Positions 44,602 through 52,949 of a stretch of DNA of 64,000 nucleotides are shown here, one piece after another. The stretch covers positions 186,001-250,000 of the forward strand of contig NZ_SUHQ01000002.1 of NCBI RefSeq assembly GCF_004962245.1, in the 5' to 3' direction. The notes below the pieces were generated by a model. It had not been told where the DNA came from and did no database searches. It saw only the letters and a program-made list of their open reading frames with translations. The translations under genes were made by a program, and so were the position numbers. Origin of the DNA: Mesorhizobium sp. Lineage in GTDB: Bacteria > Pseudomonadota > Alphaproteobacteria > Rhizobiales > Rhizobiaceae. The stretch's first letter is position 1; each line of letters opens with the position of its first letter.

Positions 44602-44710
44602 GGAGTTTCGAACGGTGGTCGCCGCCGGCAACGGCGCCGCCGCTCAAAAAGCACCCCCAAAGGGTGGAACAACAAAGTGGAACAACAACGACAACAAGGA
44701 GGAATGCCCA

Positions 44711-45499
44711 ATGAAGATTGCCAAGCTTTTCATCGCAGGACTTGCGCTCGCCGGCCTCACCACTGCTGCCAGCGCCGGAACGCTCGACGACATCACCAAG
44801 CGCGGCGAATTGCGCGTCGCCGTGCAGACGCAAGGACCCCCCTTCTCGCTGGTCGGTGCGGCCGGCGAACGCACCGGCAGTTCGGTGGAACTCGCCGAGC
44901 TGATGGCCAAGGAAATGGGCGTCAAGATCACCTTCCTCGATTTCGACTGGGACGGACTGATCCCGGCGTTGCTCTCCGGCAAGGCCGATCTTCTGGTCGC
45001 CGACATGACGCCGACGCTGGCGCGTGGCATGAAGGTCGCCTTCACCAAACCTTATATGTATACGGGCAGCACCGTCTTCACCAAAGCCGACAGCAAGTTC
45101 AAGACCACCGAAGACTGCAAGGCCAAGGGCACCAAGATTGCCGTGCTGCTCGGCGCCACCGGCGAGAAGGAGGCCAAGAACGCCTTCCCGGACGCCGACA
45201 TCAAGAGCTACAAGGGCGGTGGGCCACTGCTGCTCGACGCCGTCAACAACGGCCAGGCTGATTGCGGCGTCAACGACGTCTCGGCGGTCAAAGGCCAGTC
45301 GACCGCCTATCCGGCCGGCACCTTCACCATCATGCCGGAGCTGCTGTCGAAGGAGCCGCTGGCTTTCGCCACCCGCTATGACGAGCCGGACCTGCTGGTC
45401 TGGATGAACCTGTTCCTCGATCAGGTCAGCGTCGACGGCCGCCTGCAGAAGAACCTCGACTATTGGGTCAATTCCGACGCCTGGAAGAAGGATCACTGA
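44711..45499 (+). CDS. amino-acid ABC importer periplasmic binding protein (family 3)
   Basis: The 262-residue protein has a signal peptide (KLFIAGLALAGLTTAASAG) and the family 3 solute-binding fold: LDDITKRGELRVAVQTQGPP, FLDFDWDGLIPALLSGKADL and VADMTPTLARGMKVAFTKPY. It binds a polar amino acid in the periplasm. AAGGAGG lies upstream of ATG 44711. The leader just before it holds two TGGAACAACAA copies. The genes for both permeases and the ATPase follow. Confidence 0.93.
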   Translation: MKIAKLFIAGLALAGLTTAASAGTLDDITKRGELRVAVQTQGPPFSLVGAAGERTGSSVELAELMAKEMGVKITFLDFDWDGLIPALLSGKADLLVADMTPTLARGMKVAFTKPYMYTGSTVFTKADSKFKTTEDCKAKGTKIAVLLGATGEKEAKNAFPDADIKSYKGGGPLLLDAVNNGQADCGVNDVSAVKGQSTAYPAGTFTIMPELLSKEPLAFATRYDEPDLLVWMNLFLDQVSVDGRLQKNLDYWVNSDAWKKDH

Positions 45500-45503
45500 C
45501 GAA

Positions 45504-45600
45504 TAGGAGGTAGGCAGTAGGAAGTAGAAATTAGGGAGCATGGAGTGGCTGATGGCCATTCCTGACACCTCCCACTACTGCCTACTCACTACTGCCTACT
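45504..45600. repeat. inverted/direct repeats of CTACTGCCT
   Basis: AGGCAGTAG (45512-45520) can pair with either of two CTACTGCCT copies (45575-45583 and 45589-45597), which are direct repeats 14 bp apart. The element separates the binding-protein gene from the permease genes and replaces the permease ribosome-binding site region. An mRNA hairpin here could lower permease expression relative to the binding protein. Confidence 0.6.
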
Positions 45601-45608
45601 CACTCACC

Positions 45609-46280
45609 ATGCTCGAAAATTTCAGCTTCCGCACCATCGTCGAATATCTGCCCCTGTTCGGGCAGGGCCTCGTCACGACCGTCTGGCTGTCCCTCCTCTC
45701 CTTTGCCGGCGCGCTCGCCGTCGGCATCGTGCTCGCCGCCATGAACCTGCAGCGCGGCTGGCTGTTTCGCGTGCCGGCCAAGGCCTATATCGACGCGGTG
45801 CGCGCCACGCCCTTGCTGGCGCAGCTCTACTTCCTCTATTTCGGCCTGCCCCGGCTCGGCATCATCCTGCCTGAGCTCGTCGTCGGCATTCTCGCTTTGT
45901 CGCTGAACAGCGGCGCCTATGTCGCCGAGATCATCCGCGCCGGCATCCTGTCGATCCCGCGCGGCCAGGTCGAGGCCGGCGTCGCTTCGGGGATGACCTA
46001 TGTCCAGCGCATGCGACTGGTCATCCTGCCGCAGGCGTTCAAGGTGACGATCCCGCCGCTGCTCGGCCAGGCGATCGTGCTGGTCAAGGATTCCGCGTTG
46101 CTGTCGCTGATCGCGGTCGCCGAGCTGACGCGTGCCGGACAATTGCTCGCCTCCGACCGCTTCATGCCGGCGGAAGGTTTTGTCACCATCGCCGCCTTCT
46201 ACCTGCTGCTCTACTACGGGCTGAAGGGACTGGCGGCACTGTCCGGGCGCTGGCTCGGCCTCGCGGGGGCACGAACATGA
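45609..46280 (+). CDS. amino-acid ABC importer permease (HisM/GlnP family)
   Basis: The 223-residue membrane protein starts MLENFSFRTIVEYLPLFGQG and has five predicted helices. AYIDAVRATPLLAQLYFLYF and the coupling loop VEAGVASGMTYVQRMRLVIL are diagnostic of polar amino-acid permeases. The open frame begins at 45540 inside the repeat, but ATG at 45609 matches the family start; there is no clear Shine-Dalgarno before it. It overlaps the next gene by ATGA (46277-46280). Confidence 0.92.
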   Translation: MLENFSFRTIVEYLPLFGQGLVTTVWLSLLSFAGALAVGIVLAAMNLQRGWLFRVPAKAYIDAVRATPLLAQLYFLYFGLPRLGIILPELVVGILALSLNSGAYVAEIIRAGILSIPRGQVEAGVASGMTYVQRMRLVILPQAFKVTIPPLLGQAIVLVKDSALLSLIAVAELTRAGQLLASDRFMPAEGFVTIAAFYLLLYYGLKGLAALSGRWLGLAGART

Positions 46281-46951
46281 TCTGGCAGCAGCTGCAAAGC
46301 CTCGTCGGCAGCTACCCCCTCGCCCTGCGCGGCCTTGGCATGACCGTGATGCTGTCTCTGATCAGCCTGGTGCTGGGCACGCTGATCGGCTTTGGCCTCG
46401 GCATCCTGCGCACCGGCGGTAACCGGCTGGTCAGCGGCGCGATCGGCGCCTGGGTCGACCTGATCCGCGGCACGCCGTTCCTGGTGCAGATTTTCTTGAT
46501 CTTCTTCATCCTGCCGGAGTTCGGCATCGAACTCGACGCCTTCACCGCCGGCATCATCGCGCTGACCAATCTGGCCGCCTGCTTCATCTGCGAAATCGTC
46601 GTCGCCGGCATCCGCTCGGTGCCGACCGGACAGGTCGAGGCGGCGCTGGCGTCCGGCCTGTCGCGCTGGCAGCGCATGCGCCAGGTGGTGCTGCCGCAGG
46701 CGATGCGCATCGTGCTGCCGCCGCTGGTCGGGCAATATGTGCTGCTGATCAAGGATTCTTCCGTCGTCTCGGCCATCGGGCTGACCGACCTCACCCGCGT
46801 CGGCTGGCTGGTGGTGCAGCGTGTGCCGAACGGCCTGCTGGTCTTCTTCCTCGTCGGCGTCGGCTATTTCATCGTCTGTTATCCGCTGATCCTGCTGGCC
46901 CGCCGGCTGGAGCAGCGCATGGGTGCGGCCCATGGCGAGGTGCAGTTATGA
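46277..46951 (+). CDS. amino-acid ABC importer permease (HisQ/GlnP family)
   Basis: The 224-residue second permease has five helices, [20 protein letters not shown] and the coupling loop [20 protein letters not shown]. It should pair with the preceding permease as a heterodimer. ATGA overlaps at both ends (46277-46280 and 46948-46951) show tight translational coupling. Confidence 0.92.
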   Translation: MIWQQLQSLVGSYPLALRGLGMTVMLSLISLVLGTLIGFGLGILRTGGNRLVSGAIGAWVDLIRGTPFLVQIFLIFFILPEFGIELDAFTAGIIALTNLAACFICEIVVAGIRSVPTGQVEAALASGLSRWQRMRQVVLPQAMRIVLPPLVGQYVLLIKDSSVVSAIGLTDLTRVGWLVVQRVPNGLLVFFLVGVGYFIVCYPLILLARRLEQRMGAAHGEVQL

Positions 46952-47709
46952 CGTCGAACCGCAGCAAAAATGGTGCCGGCATGATCGAGTTTCGCGGCGT
47001 CAACAAATGGTTCGGCGCGCTCAATGTGCTGAAGGACATCACGCTGAGCGTCGAGCCGCGCGAGGTGGTCGTTGTCTGCGGGCCGAGCGGCTCGGGCAAG
47101 AGCACCTTGATCCGCTGCATCAACGGTCTGGAGACGATCCGCGACGGCGATCTGGTGGTCGACGGCCAGCGCCTCGGCGACCCCGCCACCAACATGACCC
47201 GGCTGCGCACCGAGATCGGCTTCGTCTTCCAGTCGTTCAACCTCTATCCCCACAAGACCGCGCTTGAGAACGTCACGCTGGCGCCGATCCATGTGCGCAA
47301 GATCCCGCGCGCTGAAGCCGAGAAGGCCGGGCGCGAACTGCTCGCCAAGGTCGGCCTTGCCGACAAGGTGAACGCCTATCCGGCGCAGCTGTCCGGCGGC
47401 CAGCAGCAGCGCGTGGCGATCGCCCGCTGCCTCGGTATGCGCCCCAAGATCATGCTGTTCGACGAGCCGACCTCGGCACTCGACCCCGAGATGATCTCGG
47501 AAGTGCTCGACGTCATGGTCGCGGTCGCCGAGGAGGGCATGACCATGATGGTGGTGACGCACGAGATGGGCTTTGCCCGCAAGGTCGCGCAGCGCGTGGT
47601 GTTCATGGACGCCGGCGCCATCGTCGAGAGCGGCACGCCGGAGGAATTCTTCTCGCACCCCAAGACTGACCGCAGCCGCGCCTTCCTGAGCAAGATCCTG
47701 CGGCATTAG
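46948..47709 (+). CDS. amino-acid ABC importer ATPase (GlnQ/HisP family)
   Basis: The 253-residue ATPase has Walker [11 protein letters not shown], the Q-loop [17 protein letters not shown], signature LSGGQQQR, Walker [15 protein letters not shown] and the H-loop [13 protein letters not shown]. This is the standard energising subunit for polar amino-acid uptake. ATG at 46948 overlaps the permease stop; an ATG 11 codons in (46981) matches the usual family start more closely. It ends the operon, and a short inverted-repeat element follows. Confidence 0.93.
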   Translation: MTSNRSKNGAGMIEFRGVNKWFGALNVLKDITLSVEPREVVVVCGPSGSGKSTLIRCINGLETIRDGDLVVDGQRLGDPATNMTRLRTEIGFVFQSFNLYPHKTALENVTLAPIHVRKIPRAEAEKAGRELLAKVGLADKVNAYPAQLSGGQQQRVAIARCLGMRPKIMLFDEPTSALDPEMISEVLDVMVAVAEEGMTMMVVTHEMGFARKVAQRVVFMDAGAIVESGTPEEFFSHPKTDRSRAFLSKILRH

Positions 47710-47756
47710 GGCTCAAGCTCAACTCAGTTGGCTGCGCCAATGGCCGAGATGGGTGG

Positions 47757-47923
47757 ATATTGTTGAAAAAGTCCGGCGCATCCCTAAGCGAACGCCGCCA
47801 GCAGAATCCCATTTCCTTTGTCAGACTTCACGCGGAATCTGGATTCGCAATACGTCTCCTTTCGGAACGACATTCTAATCAAGTGCGTCAAGCACTTGGG
47901 TCAGCGACTTTTTCAACAATATC
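47757..47923. mobile_element. about 167-bp inverted-repeat element (MITE-like)
   Basis: ATATTGTTGAAAAAGTC (47757-47773) and its exact reverse complement (47906-47922) bound the element, with one more complementary base pair just outside. GGTGG occurs directly outside both ends (47752-47756 and 47924-47928) and may be a target duplication. GTTGAAAAAGTC-type ends are common on insertion sequences. The interior holds a minus-strand 28-codon frame (MSFRKETYCESRFRVKSDKG onward) that may be a transposon remnant. No transposase is present. The rest of the 47710-48076 gap shows nothing. Confidence 0.6.
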
Positions 47924-48076
47924 GGTGGTGAGCGGACGTTCAGTAAGCGGCAGGACGCCAATATCGCGCGATGTGCGGAAATTTGCCGAGATTGATATTG
48001 CCCATCGGCCATGCGGATGCGCGAGCGGCCGTCGCCAGTCGGGGCGTATTCCTCAAATTGGCCTCCAGCCGCCCGG

Positions 48077-49174
48077 CTATCCGCGCCGGCCGTCGCGCCA
48101 CCCAGCCGGCGAGACGCCCGCGAGCTTCTTGAAGCTCCGGCTGAAGGCCGCTTCGGACTCGTAGCCGACATCACGCCCGACCGCCGAGACTTTGGCCAGC
48201 CCATCAGTGAGCAGTCGTGCGGCCAGTTGCACGCGCCATCGCGTGAGATATTGCATCGGTGGGCAGCCGACGAGACGCGTGAAGCGGGCCGCAAGGACGG
48301 ACCGCGAGACGCCGGTTTCGCGTGCTAGTTCTTCAATTGTCCAGCCATGCGCCGGGTTCTCGTGGACGAGCGCAACAGCCCGGCCGACGGCGGGGTCGCG
48401 CAAGCCGGCCAGCCAGCCGGTCTGCTCCGGCGGCAATGCCTCAAGATAGCGGCGAACGACCTCAACGAACATCAGCTCGCTGAGGCGCAGGCGGATGCAT
48501 TCAGCGCCAGGCCGTTGAGCGGACACCTCTGCCAGCGTTAGCTCGATCAGCCGGTCGAGCAGATCGCTCGGTGCGCCGGCCGCGCGCCGGATGCGTATCA
48601 GCGGAGGAAGGGCCCCGAGCAGAGGATTGAACGGCCGTGCATCGCAACCAAGAAAACCGCAGACATATCTGGTCAGGAGGGGGCCGTCGCCGCCTTCGTT
48701 GACCACAAAGGGCAGTTGTCCGGCCGCCATGGCGCGAAAGAAATCGAGCGAATCTTCCAGGCTCAAACCTGATCGCACTCCGGGCGCACTGCACATCGCG
48801 TACGAATCCTCATGCGGGATCACAAGTATGTCGCCTTCGGCAAACTCCATCGGCGGACCGTCACCGATGCTGACCGAGCCCGATCCTTGGGTGATGATGT
48901 GGTAGGAAATCACGTGTTGGGCGCGCGGCAGGATGAGATGGGCAAATGAACCCGCCCGCGGCACTTCCACACTCCAGGGCGAAGAGGCATCGACCCAGAA
49001 GAAAAGCGCGCCGGTGAGCTTTATCACGCGCAACACATCCGAAAGCACATCCTTGTCCGGCGCGGCCGAAGGTGCGGCATCGGGAACGACATCTTCCGGT
49101 GGGCGTCCAGGCGATGGCGCCAGAACGGACGCTACGGCAAGCGATTGAGACGCTGGGTCATGGAGCGTGCCCAT
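48077..49174 (-). CDS. AraC family regulator with N-terminal cupin
   Basis: The 365-residue protein has an N-terminal sugar/small-molecule cupin domain (LTGALFFWVDASSPWSVEVP, YHIITQGSGSVSIGDG, FAEGDILVIPHED) and a C-terminal pair of helix-turn-helices (WTIEELARETGVSRSVLAAR, then KVSAVGRDVGYESEAAFSRS). This is the cupin_6 AraC subgroup. The gene is divergent from the DUF1330-methyltransferase fusion and may control it. ATG at 49174 is used; the frame allows ATG at 49216 and neither has a clear ribosome-binding site. Confidence 0.88.
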   Translation of the reverse strand: MGTLHDPASQSLAVASVLAPSPGRPPEDVVPDAAPSAAPDKDVLSDVLRVIKLTGALFFWVDASSPWSVEVPRAGSFAHLILPRAQHVISYHIITQGSGSVSIGDGPPMEFAEGDILVIPHEDSYAMCSAPGVRSGLSLEDSLDFFRAMAAGQLPFVVNEGGDGPLLTRYVCGFLGCDARPFNPLLGALPPLIRIRRAAGAPSDLLDRLIELTLAEVSAQRPGAECIRLRLSELMFVEVVRRYLEALPPEQTGWLAGLRDPAVGRAVALVHENPAHGWTIEELARETGVSRSVLAARFTRLVGCPPMQYLTRWRVQLAARLLTDGLAKVSAVGRDVGYESEAAFSRSFKKLAGVSPAGWRDGRRG

Positions 49175-49250
49175 GGCCAAGTCTACTATGCGCCGAACAG
49201 CATATCCACCGCGCATCCCGTGGAGTCCATGCGATCAACGGAGGTCGGCC

Positions 49251-50363
49251 ATGCCTACTTATTGCTTCTTCGACGTGCGTGAAATCACTGACCAAGCCAA
49301 GGTCGAGCAGTATCTGGCAGGGGTCTTTGCAACGGTTGAACAGTACGGAGGGCGCTATTTGGTGCTGGGCGGGAAATCCGACCTTGTCGAAGGAGACTGG
49401 CAGCCGGTCTATCCAGTCATCGTCGAATTTGCCGACGGCGAGCATGCCCAACGTTGGTACTCATCGCCCGAATACGAGCCGCTGAAGGCGCTTCGCGTCG
49501 CCGGAACCCGATCCAACGCAGTGTTCCTTGAAGGTGCAACGCCGGGATCGGAGGAAGCGGCGGTCCAAACCCGCCGGGGGAGGACATCGAAAACTCCGGC
49601 TGAAATCTACGACGCACTGTTCGTTCCAGCGCTGTTCCGACAATGGGGGCCTATCGTCGCCGCCGAGGCGCGAATAGGGAGGGGCGACCGCGTGATCGAC
49701 ATCGCCTGCGGTACGGGTGTGCTGGCGCTCGCGGCCCTCGATCGCGTTCACACGGAGGGCAAGGTGGTCGGGCTTGACCCCAATCCCGACATGCTTTGCG
49801 TTGCCCGCCGCAAAAGCACTCGCATCGATTGGCGAGAAGGGCGCGCCGAGCAGATTCCTTTCCCGGATGAAAGCTTCGACGCCGCAGTCAGCCAGTTCGG
49901 CCTGATGTTCTTCGAGGACCGAGCAGCCGGACTGTGGGAAATGATGCGCGTGCTTAAGACCGGCGGCCGGCTCGCCGTCGCGGTCTGCGACTCGCTCGAC
50001 CAGTCGCCCGGCTATGCCGCAGTGGCGGATATGCTTGAACGGCTGTTTGGGAGCGACGTTGCGAATGCGTTCCGCGCGCCCTTTGTGCTCGGCAATGCGG
50101 AGCTACTGCGCTCGCTCTGCGCGAAGGCAGGCATAGAGCGTGCCGAGGTGAAGCGGCACCGCGGAATGGTCCGTTTTGCCTCGATCGAGTCGCTGATCTC
50201 GACTGAAAGAGCCTGCATCTGGACGTTGGGCGGGCTTTTGGACAACGAGCAGTTCAAGCGGCTTCTGGAGGAGGCCGAGCGGGCACTTATGCCTTTCGTG
50301 ACGGCGGTCGGTGCCGTCGCTTTCGACATGCCTGCGCTCGTCATCACGGCATCCAAGGAATGA
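49251..50363 (+). CDS. DUF1330 domain fused to SAM-dependent methyltransferase
   Basis: The 370-residue protein joins a small ferredoxin-like DUF1330 domain (residues 1-95: TYCFFDVREITDQAKVEQYL, YLVLGGKSDLVEG, VIVEFADGEHAQRWYSSPEY) to a methyltransferase (about 125-370) with motif I VIDIACGTGVLALAAL and VGLDPNPDML, FPDESFDAAVSQFGLMFF. DUF1330 domains may bind or breakdown small molecules; here the domain could deliver substrate. ATG at 49251 has GGAGG 6 nt upstream. The AraC gene is divergent across 76 bp. Confidence 0.88.
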   Translation: MPTYCFFDVREITDQAKVEQYLAGVFATVEQYGGRYLVLGGKSDLVEGDWQPVYPVIVEFADGEHAQRWYSSPEYEPLKALRVAGTRSNAVFLEGATPGSEEAAVQTRRGRTSKTPAEIYDALFVPALFRQWGPIVAAEARIGRGDRVIDIACGTGVLALAALDRVHTEGKVVGLDPNPDMLCVARRKSTRIDWREGRAEQIPFPDESFDAAVSQFGLMFFEDRAAGLWEMMRVLKTGGRLAVAVCDSLDQSPGYAAVADMLERLFGSDVANAFRAPFVLGNAELLRSLCAKAGIERAEVKRHRGMVRFASIESLISTERACIWTLGGLLDNEQFKRLLEEAERALMPFVTAVGAVAFDMPALVITASKE

Positions 50364-50597
50364 CGCTGGGGACCGATTTCCAGTTATTCCGGCCGTCCGC
50401 GGTTCAATAAGCGAACCTGCCGAAGGTCCGAGAAGGGTCCGAACTCGGTCGTTCAGAGTGATTGGATTTTGACCCTAGAGCGTCAGCCGAAGGCGGCCGG
50501 CGTCTTCAGCCGAACGTCGCCAGAGGCTCAGTGCTGACCTCGGCCCACCGACAGCGCCGGCTGTCGCGGTAGAAGGACTGAAAGGGCGGCGGGAACG

Positions 50598-50732
50598 ATG
50601 GGGCGGCGAAGGCACCCACATGGATGGCGCCAGACCGGGCTGGAGGACGGTAAGGAACTACCGGACGGAACGATTGCGTCCGGCAACGCCGCGTTGACGG
50701 CCGCCGCGGTGGCGATCTTCCTGCAGGGGTAG
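50598..50732 (+). pseudogene. 3' fragment of a second BKACE (DUF849) gene
   Basis: Bases 50636-50718 match 40778-40860, the 3' end of the DUF849 gene, at about 92% by eye with mostly silent changes. The frame reads GLEDGKELPDGTIASGNAA, then LTAAAVAIFLQG and stops at 50732. Upstream codons back to ATG 50598 show no DUF849 similarity. It is the residue of a duplicated or exchanged copy. The rest of the 50364-50798 gap has no gene. Confidence 0.75.
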
Positions 50733-50754
50733 CCGACGAAGACTCCGCAGGACC

Positions 50755-50795
50755 TGGGTTCCTCGCCGGGCCGCTTCGCGGGGGCGAGGAACCCA
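50755..50795 (-). terminator. hairpin after the Gfo/Idh oxidoreductase gene
   Basis: TGGGTTCCTCGCC (50755-50767) pairs perfectly with GGCGAGGAACCCA (50783-50795), a 13-bp stem, starting 4 bp past the minus-strand gene's stop. No T-run follows, so it may be a REP-like hairpin or a weak terminator. Confidence 0.55.
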
Positions 50796-50798
50796 AGC

Positions 50799-51857
50799 TT
50801 ATTGCGTATCCGCGTGGGCCCTCAGCTCTGCCCGTTTCGCATCCGAGACGACCGCGAGGTCGAGCACCTTCTGCAACTCGGCGGCATGGTGGAATGACGG
50901 TTCGGCCTGCGCGCCGGTGCGCACGGCATCGACAAAGCGCTGGTAGTTGGTCGGCATCGTTCCGGCATCGAGCGCCTGCCATTTGGCGTTCTCGATGTCC
51001 TCGCCGATGCACGCTTTCAGCTCCGAGCCGTTCAGATTGTGCACGACTTCGATGCCGCCTCTGTCGCCATAGATGCGCAGCCGCAATTCATTGAGATGGC
51101 CGGTTGCCCAGCGGCTGGCATGGACGACGCCGAAAGCGCCGTTGCTGAAATCCAGCGCCATGGTGAAGCTGTCATTGGCGTCGAGCTCGTACTCGCCGAT
51201 CCGGTTGCCGGGCGCCTTGTCGAATGACCTGAGGCGGCAGAACACATGGTCGATGTCGAGCGCTGCGCCATAGCTGGCGAAATCGAGGATGTGGATGCCG
51301 ACATCGCCCAGCACGCCATTGGAGCCGTGGCCGCGCGACAGGCGCCAGAGCCATTTCGGGTCGGTGCGCCAGTCGCCCCAGAATTTGGATACCAGCCAGC
51401 TCTGCAGATAGGACGCCTCGACATGCCTGATCTGGCCGATCTCGCCGGCCAGCACCATGGTGCGCGCCTTCTGCAGCGCGGCGACGTTGCGATAGGTCAG
51501 GTTGACCATGTTGATGATGCCGGCCTGCTCGGCGGCATCAGCCATTTCACTGGCCCTCTGGTAATTTTCGGCCAGCGGTTTTTCGCATAGCACCGGCTTG
51601 CCCGCCGCGATCAGCATCATGGTGGTCGGATGGTGGATGCGATCCGGCGTCACGTTCGCCACCGCGTCGAACTTGTTCCATGCGAGCGCGTCTTCCAGCG
51701 ACGTGAACCGGTTGGGAATACCGTAGCTGTCCGAAAACTTGTCGACGCGTGCGCGGTCGACATCGACGGCGCCGACCAGTTCGACGCCCTCGATCTTGCT
51801 GAACTGCCTGGCGTGCTCCTCCGCCATCCAGCCGGTGCCGAGTATCAAGAGACGCAT
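50799..51857 (-). CDS. Gfo/Idh/MocA family oxidoreductase (ThuB-like)
   Basis: The 352-residue enzyme has the NAD(P) motif LILGTGWMAEEHARQF, then VGAVDVDRARVDKFS and the family EKP motif in PVLCEKPLAENY (Lys contacts the cofactor and substrate). GVLGDVGIHILDF supplies the catalytic Asp/His. These enzymes oxidise sugar hydroxyls or inositols. AAGGA lies 7 nt before ATG 51857. It follows the ThuA-like gene by 75 bp, the same order as thuA-thuB in rhizobial trehalose and disaccharide catabolism, but no sugar transporter is adjacent. Confidence 0.91.
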   Translation of the reverse strand: MRLLILGTGWMAEEHARQFSKIEGVELVGAVDVDRARVDKFSDSYGIPNRFTSLEDALAWNKFDAVANVTPDRIHHPTTMMLIAAGKPVLCEKPLAENYQRASEMADAAEQAGIINMVNLTYRNVAALQKARTMVLAGEIGQIRHVEASYLQSWLVSKFWGDWRTDPKWLWRLSRGHGSNGVLGDVGIHILDFASYGAALDIDHVFCRLRSFDKAPGNRIGEYELDANDSFTMALDFSNGAFGVVHASRWATGHLNELRLRIYGDRGGIEVVHNLNGSELKACIGEDIENAKWQALDAGTMPTNYQRFVDAVRTGAQAEPSFHHAAELQKVLDLAVVSDAKRAELRAHADTQ

Positions 51858-51932
51858 GATTCTTATCCTTAGGATGAGGCGTTATCTTCTTGTTTGATCA
51901 TGGATTTCCCGAACCTAGGTTCGGGATCATAG

Positions 51933-52718
51933 TTAGCGATAGCCGGCTTCGCCCGCGGCATGGAGTTTTCCGCCGCGCTCGACGATCGGCTCGAGCGCCT
52001 TTTCCACCGGCACGTTCGGCGCGTCGAGGATGGCTGGATTTGAGCCGAGCGGGTTGTGCGCCCATTTCACCGCATTGCGCAGCACCTTCTGCACGTTGCT
52101 GTCGTGATAGGTCGGATAGGTCTCGTGGCCGGGCCTGAAATAGAAGATGTTGCCGGCGCCCCGGCGCCAGGTCAGCCCCGACCGAAACACTTCGCCGCCC
52201 TGGAACCAGGAGATGAAAACCGTTTCCAGCGGCTCCGGCACGGCGAACTGCTCGCCATACATCTCTTCGTTCTCGAGCTCGAAATACTCGCCGATCCCGG
52301 CGGCGATCGGGTGGTTGGGGCTCGTCACCCAAAGCCGCTCGCGCTCACCCGCCTCGCGCCATTTCAGCGTGCAGGGCGTGCCCATCAGCGCCTTGAAAAT
52401 CTTCGAGAAATGGCCGGAATGAAGGACGATCAGCCCCATGCCTTCCCAGACGCGGCGCGCCACGCGCTCGACGACTTCGTCGGCGACGGCGCCATGGTCC
52501 TTGTGTCCCCACCACACAAGGACATCGGTTTGCGCCAAACGGTCGACCGGCAGGCCGTGGTCCGGCTGCTCAAGCGTCGCCCACGACACGGAAATGCCGG
52601 GGTCGAGCTTCAGCGCGTCGGCGATGGTCGGGTGCATGCCCTCGGGGTAGATCCCCGCGACCACCTCATTGGTCCGCTCATGGATATTCTCGCCCCAAAC
52701 GACAGCGCGTATAGTCAT
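51933..52718 (-). CDS. ThuA-like trehalose-utilisation domain protein
   Basis: The 261-residue protein has a flavodoxin/glutamine-amidotransferase-like fold. [20 protein letters not shown] opens the domain; [28 protein letters not shown] and [18 protein letters not shown] contain the conserved His and Asp of ThuA proteins. ThuA with ThuB oxidises disaccharides to their 3-keto forms in rhizobia. AGAGG lies 5 nt before the ATG at 52718. The ThuB-like gene follows on the same strand. Confidence 0.9.
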   Translation of the reverse strand: MTIRAVVWGENIHERTNEVVAGIYPEGMHPTIADALKLDPGISVSWATLEQPDHGLPVDRLAQTDVLVWWGHKDHGAVADEVVERVARRVWEGMGLIVLHSGHFSKIFKALMGTPCTLKWREAGERERLWVTSPNHPIAAGIGEYFELENEEMYGEQFAVPEPLETVFISWFQGGEVFRSGLTWRRGAGNIFYFRPGHETYPTYHDSNVQKVLRNAVKWAHNPLGSNPAILDAPNVPVEKALEPIVERGGKLHAAGEAGYR

Positions 52719-52820
52719 GACATCCTCTTGATTGCTTGAGCCGCCGCCCGGTACCGGTCAGTCATAGTATCCCTGGACAGGATTGAAAACCTTCGAGATT
52801 GGCCGAAATCTCCCCAGCCT

Positions 52821-52876
52821 CGTCATCCCAGGGCGGAGCAGGAGCGAAGCGACGTCGCGAAGACCCTGGGATGACG
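52821..52876. repeat. palindromic intergenic repeat (CGTCATCCCAGGG arms)
   Basis: CGTCATCCCAGGG (52821-52833) and CCCTGGGATGACG (52864-52876) form a perfect 13-bp inverted repeat around a core with GGAGCGAAGCGACG. This layout is typical of dispersed rhizobial intergenic repeats and stands between a DUF2778 gene end and the ThuA-like gene start. Confidence 0.7.
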
Positions 52877-52949
52877 AAGCCATGAAGGACCGCCGTGAGA
52901 ACGACCTACGCGCCGCGTCCTTCCGACGCGACCTGCGTCAGCGGCTTGG

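Noticed and set aside
45571-45600. Possible CRISPR-like repeat (CTACTGCCT copies)
   Set aside because: Only two direct copies with a 5-nt gap and no cas genes; it is a hairpin-type intergenic repeat.
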